From NCBI GenBank assembly GCA_963575745.1, contig CAUYUJ010020602.1:7501-71500 (forward strand): a stretch of DNA of 64,000 nucleotides. The letters are read 5' to 3'. Numbering within the stretch: the stretch's first letter is position 1; the number at the start of each line of letters is the position of its first letter. Origin of the DNA: Prorocentrum cordatum (lineage: Eukaryota; Sar; Dinophyceae; Prorocentrales; Prorocentraceae). This document shows, piece by piece, positions 56,744 through 64,000 of this stretch. The notes beneath the pieces are model-generated. The model was not told the DNA's origin. It made no database searches and saw nothing but the letters and a program-made list of their open reading frames with translations. The translations under genes were made by a program, and so were the position numbers.

Positions 56744-58588
56744 CTATTCGTCATCCTTGGGCGCCGCGTCCCGCACCGACGTCAGGTGCTTCTGGATCTG
56801 CGCCCTCTTCCTCAACTTGTCCGTCACCTCCTCGTCCGCGAGCGTGTCCTCGATGGTGTCGTGGGACGTCAGCCTCAAGTACTCCTCACCCAGCGACCAA
56901 TCGACCTTCGACTTCCACTTCGCCCCGCTAGCATTGCGAGGCCTCTTCCAGTCATGCTCGCACGTAACACCCTCGTAGGCCTTCATGATCGCGTACATCC
57001 TGAGGCAACTCAGCTCGCTGGCCTGCGAGTTGATCAAACCCTTGAAGTCACCTGAGACCATCATGCGGTCCAGAGTCATGGCCAACACCAGCATCTCGTT
57101 GGCGATGGGAGCCTTGGATAACTCCTTGCTCCTCAGCCACTCCTGGACCTCGAGCTTCGCGGACCGCCCCCCCCTGTAGATCTTGCTCAGCACCGTCGGG
57201 GCGACCCGCGTCTTGATACCCCCCACACGCATGTTGGGGACGTGCTCGTAGCTCTTCAAGGTCTGCAAGAGGGCGTCCCTGGGATTCTTGCTCTCCATCT
57301 CCAGCTGGGCGATCGTGTCCGTGACTGACCCAGAGCCTGGTGATGAGGGCAGCCGCTCCCAGTCCGAGTCTGAGGCGGACTTCCCAGCCTCACGCCCACT
57401 ACCCCTCGTGCCACGGTCCGAGTCGCTCTTCACCAACTCCTCGTGCTCGTTCAGCTTGGCTATGAACTGGTCCAACTGCGCACTCGTCGGCGCAGCCTCG
57501 TCAGTGCTCCAGCCGTGACCTCCAGAGGCCTTGCTCGGCGGCTCCCCCTTGTCCTTCTTCAGCGCCTCCGTGATCGCCGCCAGTCCAGCTCGTAGTTCTT
57601 CCTGCCCACGCTGCAGCTCCGCATAGAGGCCTTTTGCGTCGGGCTCGTCGTCAGAGTCGGGCACTGCCGTGCCCATGATCAGCTCTCCGTCGGACACGTC
57701 GGACTCGGAGTCGGAGTCCGAGAGGCCCTGCCACTGGCGGAAGACGTAGTTCAGCAGGAGAACCCCGAAGAGCACGCCCCCGCCCGCCATCAGCATGGCC
57801 TCCAACTCCCCCGACTCCCAGGCCTCCAGCAGGAGCCCCCAGTAGTCGGACACCTCCTCCGCCGTCTCCTTGGCCGCCGCCGCCGCCTCGAACACCCTGT
57901 GGAAGAGGGGCCCCAGGTGGAAATACCTCCAGATACGCCAGGCGGCGAAAGCCCCACCCGCGACCCCACCCCAGGAGCGGTGTAGCCAGCCGTAGCAGAC
58001 CAGGTTCGACCCCATGGCCCACACCCAGTTCACCAGGCCCGTCTTCTTCGAGCCCTTCTTCTTTCCGCCCAGCTTCCAGAAGCTCTTCTTCTTCTCGGCG
58101 GCCTTGGCGACCTTAACATTCTCGGCGTCCAGCTCCTTCCGCGCGATCAGCCTCGATGAGGCCGCGAGCACCATGTCCCGCGTCTTGTCATTCAGCCCTG
58201 GGAAGGCCGTCCACTGGCTGATGCCCCGCGGCGGCTTGCTGTGCACCGACTGCTTGTCCTTCAAGCATATGATCTGGACCCTGAGCGCCGGGTCCACGCA
58301 CGTCCACGTCTGGTCGCTGGCTTTGCCGACCCGCTCGACCAACAGCATGACCACCCCTGCGCTCTGTCCCTTTGGCAGGTAGTAGATCCTGTTCCACTGC
58401 GCCCAGCCCCCCATCACGAGTGGGCTGCTCCCAACGATCTTCGTCTCCTCCGCCGCGTCGACGAGGTCGACCTCCTCGATCGAGGCCGAGCCCTCCCCGA
58501 CGTTCTCCTCGTCGTCGTCCTCGCCCTCGCTCTCGAAGCGGAGGCCGAGGAAATCCAGGACCTGGTCCTGGCTGAGCCTGCTCCCCAC
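56744..58588 (-). CDS. gag-like protein of the retroelement
   Basis: First ORF of the element, presumably the structural or nucleic-acid-binding protein; this is inferred from position. 614 codons are open from a GTG at 58588. The first in-frame ATG is only at 58414 (codon 59), and the frame is open upstream into A1 without any ATG, so the start is uncertain. It has an acidic N-terminus (ESEGEDDDEENVGEG), a Lys-rich cluster (EKKKSFWKLGGKKKGSKK, about 165-182), a predicted membrane segment at about 264-283 (AMLMAGGGVLFGVLLLNYVF), Ser/Asp-rich linkers, and a C-terminal part (about 440-614) with ordinary globular composition. It lacks CCHC knuckles. A TAG stop lies at 56744-56746 and the pol frame follows in another frame. 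Confidence 0.75.
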   Translation of the reverse strand: MGSRLSQDQVLDFLGLRFESEGEDDDEENVGEGSASIEEVDLVDAAEETKIVGSSPLVMGGWAQWNRIYYLPKGQSAGVVMLLVERVGKASDQTWTCVDPALRVQIICLKDKQSVHSKPPRGISQWTAFPGLNDKTRDMVLAASSRLIARKELDAENVKVAKAAEKKKSFWKLGGKKKGSKKTGLVNWVWAMGSNLVCYGWLHRSWGGVAGGAFAAWRIWRYFHLGPLFHRVFEAAAAAKETAEEVSDYWGLLLEAWESGELEAMLMAGGGVLFGVLLLNYVFRQWQGLSDSDSESDVSDGELIMGTAVPDSDDEPDAKGLYAELQRGQEELRAGLAAITEALKKDKGEPPSKASGGHGWSTDEAAPTSAQLDQFIAKLNEHEELVKSDSDRGTRGSGREAGKSASDSDWERLPSSPGSGSVTDTIAQLEMESKNPRDALLQTLKSYEHVPNMRVGGIKTRVAPTVLSKIYRGGRSAKLEVQEWLRSKELSKAPIANEMLVLAMTLDRMMVSGDFKGLINSQASELSCLRMYAIMKAYEGVTCEHDWKRPRNASGAKWKSKVDWSLGEEYLRLTSHDTIEDTLADEEVTDKLRKRAQIQKHLTSVRDAAPKDDE

Positions 58589-58735
58589 GGCCAGGGCCTC
58601 CTCCTGGAGGTCGCCCGAGAGGCCCAGGAGCGCCAGCAGCGCGCCGGCGAGCGCAGCAGGCCGCGGAATGGCGCCGCGGTGGGAGGCCGTGCCCAGGCAC
58701 GACCACAGAGGGGCCCGCCTGCGGGCCTCGCCCGT

Positions 58736-58831
58736 GCCGACTTGAGCCCAGAGGGGCAGAGGGGGACGGAGGGGGAAAGGGCGGCTAACAGACTACGACG
58801 GGTAGTGTAAAATAAAGTTCAAGAACAACTA
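58736..58831 (-). repeat. split direct repeat A1 (outer 5' end)
   Basis: Starts GCCGACTTGAGCCCAGAGGG on the + strand, ends AAGAACAACTA; flanked by GCGGGCCCC outside the element. Confidence 0.95.
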
Positions 58832-58900
58832 GCGGGCCCCTTATGAACTGACTTCGCCACGGAGGCAAGCGCGCGATTGGCCCCTTTCATCTATATATGC

Positions 58901-61900
58901 CTAGTAGAACCTGGCGTTCCCCAGGGCCCTGGCGGACATCGCAAGGCGGTTGCACGCGTGATGTTTATATGCGCAGCGGCCGCCAGAGGCCTTCCAATAC
59001 TGCAGGAATTCCAGCACGCGCGCCCCCATGCCCCTTTGGGACTGGAAAGGCATCTGCCGAGGATTGCGCTCGATCGCCTGATGCAACATCAACGGGGCCC
59101 TACGCGCGGGTGGGATGAAAACAGCGGCAGTATTAGCAAACACTTCCGCATCTTCTGCACATACATCAGGGGGCCAGGGCGCGTGGCGCCTTGTCTCGAC
59201 AGCCGTGGAGTGGAGCCTCGGCTGGACCACGCCCCCAAGCACCCCCAGGCTAATCCTGAATGCTCTCGGCTGTGACCCGCGCGCAAAATTGGCATCGCTG
59301 ACGAGGTAGCATGTCTTCATACGGCGCCTCAGTGGATTAAGCGATGGACTCTGCGAATGGTCGCTGTCCGAGCGGCGACCCTTGCACATGTTGCCCCGAT
59401 GAGGGCCCAGAAGACCGCGGCCGCCAGACTCTGCGCGCAGCCGAGATCGAGCACGCGCATGATATCTAAGCAGATCATCGACACAGCGAACCCCGCGACA
59501 CCGAGGACCGGCGCCGCGAAGTTGACACCCGCATGGTTTTTCACGTTGAAGAAATCAAGCTGGACAGGGCGACCTGGACCGATCAGGTCCTTCACCTCGC
59601 CGAGCGTCGGTGACAGCGCCCTTGCGGGGCAGCCTGCGCCCCGAAGGCAAGCCGAGCTCAGGGAAATGACACCAGATGCCATACCCCCGCAAGTCAGGAT
59701 CATGGCGGCGACATCTCAGCAAGCGTTTGAACTGCGCCTCCGAAGTAACGGCCATCGGCTTTACCGCTGAGCGCGCCATTTCGGCGCATTGCACGGGACC
59801 CTTGTCTACCATTGGGCAGCTCGCCGCTGGCAGAGGAGACTCAAATAGCTGGTCTTAGTGGCAATTGCATGCCCAGCAAAGGTGTTCCACGTGATCCCAC
59901 CGCTTGAATCCACGCGCCTGGTGGATCCCCCAAGAGATCCGCTCTCATCTTGCAGACGGCGGCGCATAGCCCGCCAGCCAACGCAAAGCCACGTTCAGCC
60001 GCGCGGATGTCGCCAGCGAATGGCTTGGAGTCGTGGCCACGGTCGGGGAACACCCCTGTGGACATTACATGAAATGGCCGCGCGATGATTCTCGCGGCGG
60101 CTGCCAGGGCGCGCATCCCGCGGCAGCCGCATTGAGAAGATCCGCTCTTCCGAGCGATGACGATTGCGCGGCGGGCCGAGGTGGCAACGTTGCCCCGCGA
60201 AAACGCGATGAAGCTATATTTCATTGCGCGGGGCGCTCCGTCGGAGTAGTACCCCACTGGAAGAGCAAAGTCTGTTTTCAACTGCTTCGCAGCATGGCTC
60301 TCGAAGTGCGGCGGCGCGCTCCGAGCGCCCAGGCGGCGAAGCGAAGATCATGGCCCGAAAGGTTGGCCTCGTAGGTGCCGCTGAAAGTCTCGCGCGGGAG
60401 AGACAGGGGGAACTTGCAATGCGCGCGCGCCTGGGCGTCTGAATCCCACATGGGGACCTCTGAAATGTAAAACGCCCCGCGGTTGTTCATTCCAAGCGCT
60501 CCCCGAATACGGTGGGCGCGGCGCGCCCAACCGTCGGGGCCACATGCTAAGTCGCCCAGGCCACGGGGCCCAGCCCTCGAAAAAGCGCCATGCGACTGCG
60601 CGCGCATCGCATTGGAGAAGGGGGGATCGGCGCCGCCCTCGGCCGCATAGTTCTCGAATGTTCGGTTGCGGGGTGCTGCTCTCGACCTGGGCGAAGCTGG
60701 CGCGGGTCAGACGTGGGCCCCGACGTCGATCATCATCGATCGATCGGTTCGACCTTCACTCGAAAAAATCACAGAGGTGGGGCGAACGTGGTAATATGAC
60801 CCCCCCCTCCCCCCCCATCTCCCAGACATCCTGCGCCGCGACCGCGCCCTCGCCCCACCTGCCGAGGAAGTGCCCCCGCAACCCTTCCCCGCGCGGGCCC
60901 GCGAGCTGCCGTGCATTAGTTGACTTCCCGGCTGTCTCGATGGATGCCGATGCTGCCGGTGCGCGGGCTGCCATGGCGACAGGCGGTTCAAGCGCGAAAG
61001 ATTGCGCAAACCTGGCGCGGTCGATTCCAGAGATCTCCAAAAAGCCTGATCGCGACGGCGACTGCGGCCACGCGATGCGGGATCTGACTGGCCAGCACTA
61101 CTGCGAGAGCGCCTGGGCCGCTCGAGACGCCCTCGCGCCCCCCCAGAGAGCGCGCCCCAATCCTCTTCGCTAAAGAATGCGAGGATGTCTCAAGCGAGGG
61201 CGCCGACCATATCTTCGAGATCGGCCCCAGGAGACACAAGCAGAGGTTTGTTATGATACACCTTGGAAGCGAGGGTCGGCCCTCGGCAACTCCAGACGGC
61301 AAACATGTTTCACTTGGCGACCTGCATGCCCCACAATCGGACCCGGTTGGACAGGGCGCGCGGGAAGGCACAGTGCCCTTCCGAGGGCCACATTGCCACA
61401 GAAATGCAGGATGCATGGGCCGCGAGACACAGGACGCAAGGGCACCCTTGATTTGGCGGGGTCGACCCACTAATCCGAACCGCCTGCGCTGCAACCCGTC
61501 GACCTGCAGGGGCATGCCCCGCAGCGTCGAGGAACTCAGCTGCATCGGGCAGGTCAGACTGCCCCGACTGTTCGACTGTAAGCAGCAGACAGTCCTTCCT
61601 TTTCCCCCACGCTTCCTGACGACAAGGCTCACGAGTTGCCGCCGCGTCCTCGCGCGTCGGGCACTCCGCAGCAGCAGAAGGTTTGCGCGTGGACATCGCC
61701 CCATCCCCCCCCTCCCCTCCTTCATTCTCGATCATCAGTTACCTCCTTTTCACCATGGATCCCCACCTCGTTCCCCTCGCCAGCCTCGCCACCGACGGGG
61801 CAGAGCAACTGCGCGCGGTCCAAATACCGGCGCCTATCGCACTGCGCACGCAGCGCATTCACACGGTTAACCGCGCGCCCCTTGAAATCCTGAAATCCGA

Positions 61901-61916
61901 GCAGAGAGATGAACAC
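58901..61916 (-). pseudogene. decayed member of a dinoflagellate repeated gene family (CGCRG motif)
   Basis: Protein-like sequence chains through nine overlapping minus-strand segments in changing frames: 61916-61722, 61735-61310, about 61250-61150, 61040-60756, 60607-60278, 60281-59841, 59812-59555, 59703-59329 and 59389-58901. Visible motifs in order are LRAQCDRRRYLDRAQLLCP, SPGADLEDMVGALA, PVGYYSDGAPRAMKYSFI, SQCGCRGMRALAAA, FPDRGHDSKPFAGDI, FKRLLRCRRHDPDLRG, NHAGVNFAAPVLGVAGF and MICLDIMRVLDLGC. The set DG...K-x-SF, CGCRG, HD and D-x-M-x-V-LDLG reminds me of a very abundant dinoflagellate protein family, probably element-derived; this is memory, not a search. Some frame changes might be introns, but the number suggests decay. 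The stop at 58901 lies 70 bp from the retroelement. Confidence 0.5.
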
Positions 61917-61974
61917 GAGTCACGCGCTCGCGCGTTGGCGCGCACGTCGCACGCGCATCGCACGCACATTACGC

Positions 61975-62008
61975 AAACCACAAAAAGTCACACATCACAC
62001 ACACGCAC

Positions 62009-62039
<31 letters not shown>

Positions 62040-62080
62040 TCACGAGCTCACGCCCCCCCCCCCCCCCCGCGCACGCGCGC
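61975..62080. repeat. (CA)n tract and C-run
   Basis: CACACGCACACACGCACACA continues to about 62040, followed by a run of C at 62051-62068. Confidence 0.9.
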
Positions 62081-62735
62081 GCTGATCCGGAGCGTCTTCC
62101 GACGCCCTCGTCGCCGCGCTCGCCGATGCCATCGCTGGGGCAATCAGGCCCCAGAGCCGATTCGCCTCGCGAGGAAGGGGTCGGAATCGATGGCTCGAGA
62201 GGGGGGCGGTGGCGCCCGAGTTTATTGATCGCCCCTGCATGGGGCTGGGGCCCCTCTTTAAAGACGGCGCCCCCGTCGGTCGACATTGATCTACTTGCCC
62301 CCCCGTCAACTGCGCGAGGGCGCGCGCCCAGCGGGCGCCCAACTGATGCGAGGGAACGCGGCTTGGGGAGGTTAGATCTATAGATACTTAAGGATTCGAA
62401 TGCGAGCTGGGGGCGAGGCCTCGCCCAAGCCAGCATTGATCTCATCGCAGTCGACCGTCGACCTGGCGCGGCGGGGAGCGGGCATCTGTGGTGCCACGCC
62501 CCCTCTCATCGACCTCGCTCCTCCTCCTCCTCCTACTCCCTCCTCCCCCCCCTCCTCCACGAGTCTCCTCCGATCTCATATGTACTCTTCCTTCTCCACA
62601 ATTGCTCAATATGAATACTACTCCCCCTCTTCCCTCGATGGCGCGCCGGGAGTAGCCGAGCCCCCCCCCCGCGCCCTGCTTTTTTACACGCAGGTTTCCC
62701 GGGGGTCGGGTTCTCGCATGCATTCTTCCAAAATG
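62081..62735. other. no confident gene
   Basis: GC-rich sequence with a TCCTCC tract at about 62518-62560. GAATACTACTCCCCCTCTNCCC occurs here (62611) and at 63304, so these flanks are related by duplication. Confidence 0.45.
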
Positions 62736-62739
62736 CTGC

Positions 62740-62935
62740 TCTCGCTGAGGCGCCGGCCACATTCTCGGGCCACGCTCGTTTCGAATCTTGCTCCCGCTGC
62801 AGCGCTGGCCTCATTTCCGTGCTTCCGCTCGTTCCGAATCGCGCTCCAACTGCGGCGCTGGCCTCATTTCCGCGCTTCCGCCCGTTTCGACTCGCGGTCC
62901 CGCTGCAGCGCTGGCGCCATTTCCCGTGCCATGCC
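62740..62935. repeat. short repeats with CTGCAGCGCTGGCCTCATTTCC
   Basis: GCTGCAGCGCTGGC(C/G)(T/C)CATTTCC occurs three times at about 50-60 bp spacing, also in diverged form at 27060-27240. Confidence 0.65.
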
Positions 62936-62939
62936 ACAG

Positions 62940-63130
62940 CACACGCGCGCGCGCGCACACACGCACACACACACACCACCACCACCACCACCACCAGCAC
63001 CACCATCACCACCACCACCAGCACCAGCACCAGCACCAGCACCAGCACCAGCACCAGCACCAGCACCAGCACCAGCACCAGCACCACCACAACCACGCAC
63101 ACACGCACGCACGCACGCACGCGCACCACC
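62940..63130. repeat. (CAC)n, (CAGCAC)n and (GCAC)n tracts
   Basis: (CAC)n grades into about 14 CAGCAC units at 63010-63085, then ACGCACGC units. Confidence 0.95.
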
Positions 63131-63600
63131 ACCCACTACGCACGCACGCGCGGAGCCACAGGTCCGCTACGACACGCGTCCGCGGATAGAGAAAGTCGGC
63201 GCCATGGTAAGGGGTGGGAGGGGGGGGTAGGACGTCAGATATGACGCGAGCGCACCTAGCTTGCCCCTTCCCCCCCCCCCCCCCCTCCGCAATGACTCAA
63301 TATGAATACTACTCCCCCTCTCCCCCTGATGACGGTTTGAAAATGCTCGACCCCGCCCGTATTGTTTCTTCCATACCTAGGCTTTGCCTGGAAGGGTTCT
63401 CACCGCGTTGGCATCAAACTGGGCAGTTTTCCACGCCCCGGGCGGTTCCCCCAGGATCCGCCCCGCGGTTCCCCCAGTGACAGCCCCTTAGCTTAGCGCT
63501 GCCTACTTAGAACTTAAAAGGAGTCGGGCAATGCCCCTCGCCCCAGGCGGTTCCCCCGGCACCCGCCCCGCGGCCCCCCCAGGCCCCCCCCCGCGGCCCC
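63131..63600. other. no gene; G/C-run and duplicated flank
   Basis: Contains a C-run at 63270-63286, the GAATACTACTCCCCCTCTCC word shared with 62611, and two copies of GGCGGTTCCCCC(A/C)GG(A/C)(T/A)CC at about 63440 and 63547. Confidence 0.5.
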
Positions 63601-63624
63601 CCCAGTTACGCCCCCTGGGTTCAC

Positions 63625-64000
63625 CCAGCTTAGCTCAGCTCAGCTAAGCTAAGCTAAGCTCAGCTTGTCTCATCTTAGCTTAGCTTAGCTTAGCTTAGCT
63701 TAGCTTTGCCTAGCCTAGCTTAGCTTACCTCATCCTAGCTTAGCTTAGCTTTAGTTTAGCTTGGCCTAGCTTAGCTTAGCAAGGCCTGGTTTTGGTTAGC
63801 TTGGCTTAGCATAGCCTACCTTACCTTAGCGCAGCTCAGCGCAGCATTTACACAGCATAGCATAGCATCGCCAAGCGCATCATAGCACAGCACAGCACAG
63901 CATAGCTCAGCATAACATAACATGTCATAGCGCAGCATAGTATATCATAGCATATCACAACATAGTATCACTTAGCATCGCACAGTGCAGCATAGCAGAG
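63625..64000. repeat. (TTAGC)n pentanucleotide array, running off the window
   Basis: CTTAGC/CTAAGC/CTCAGC pentamers dominate to about 63830, then drift to CATAGCACAGCA-type units up to the end of the window. At least 70 pentamers. Confidence 0.9.

Larger units (their letters stand above)
51233..58831 (-). mobile_element. complete tyrosine-recombinase retrotransposon (PAT/Ngaro-like split direct repeats)
   Basis: Reading the minus strand, the order is repeat A1 (58736-58831), gag-like ORF, reverse transcriptase/RNase H ORF, tyrosine recombinase ORF, repeat B1 (51643-51937), repeat A2 (51547-51642), repeat B2 (51233-51526). A1 and A2 are 96 bp each with one difference seen; B1 and B2 are 295 and 294 bp and differ by one T in a homopolymer. 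This A-body-B-A-B arrangement is the hallmark of PAT/Ngaro-type DIRS-order elements, which replicate through a circle and integrate by recombinase. No target-site duplication is seen, as expected. The three ORFs have no frame breaks. The near-identity of repeats indicates recent insertion. Confidence 0.93.

Noticed and set aside
59357-59770. 137-codon + strand frame
   Set aside because: The opposite strand in the same place reads as a chain of fragments with conserved-looking motifs, so this is taken as a shadow.
63625-63830. Telomere
   Set aside because: The unit TTAGC is not the TTTAGGG-type repeat reported for dinoflagellates, and it is heavily degenerate and runs on into other pentamers.

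Overview
The window looks like nuclear DNA of a dinoflagellate. It is GC-rich, dominated by satellites, simple repeats and small inverted-repeat elements, and has only a few scattered coding stretches, most of them broken. Nothing looks bacterial: there are no Shine-Dalgarno-led operons, no tRNA or rRNA genes and no CRISPR. Two decayed genes (about 48.5-50.4 kb and 58.9-61.9 kb) resemble families I remember as highly repeated in dinoflagellate gene models. Prorocentrum or a relative is my guess; I cannot verify the species.

Left part (0-7 kb): simple repeats, then a frame-broken Cys/Trp-rich gene (822-4103, + strand) and a probable small spliced gene (5084-6250, + strand). From 7 to 48 kb most of the DNA is repeat. 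It holds degenerate CTTGG arrays with a unit of about 10.5 bp (largest 12.2-17.5 kb, also 7.2, 9.5, 30.7, 38.6, 40.4 kb, and inverted at 46.6 and 47.7 kb), an 88-bp satellite family (10.4, 17.8, 20.1 kb), an exact 90-bp satellite (42.3-44.7 kb), a 27-bp minisatellite (45.4 kb), and long tri- and dinucleotide tracts. Several small non-autonomous elements can be delimited exactly: a 154-bp near-perfect foldback element with a 5-bp target duplication and related empty sites (30380-30533), a 162/153-bp TIR family with 8-bp duplications (11316-11477, 37849-38001), and a 184-bp element with a 5-bp duplication (25195-25378).

Right part (48-62 kb): a frame-shifted DDE-transposase-like gene (+ strand), then the best-preserved object in the window. 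This is a complete 7.6-kb tyrosine-recombinase retrotransposon on the minus strand (51233-58831). It has a gag-like ORF, a reverse transcriptase/RNase H ORF, a tyrosine recombinase ORF, and split direct repeats ordered A1-ORFs-B1-A2-B2, as in PAT/Ngaro-type DIRS-order elements. The repeats are almost identical, so insertion is recent, but the position expected for the motif A aspartate of the reverse transcriptase reads glycine. Directly upstream on the same strand lies a decayed gene with CGCRG and D-x-M motifs (58901-61916). The window ends in a (TTAGC)n-like pentanucleotide array.

The genes do not form a pathway. The window reads as accumulated selfish DNA: one nearly intact retroelement, relics of two further repeated families, non-autonomous inserts nested in older repeats, and expanded satellites. 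Strand and frame were judged from amino-acid plausibility, since many frames are open by base composition alone.
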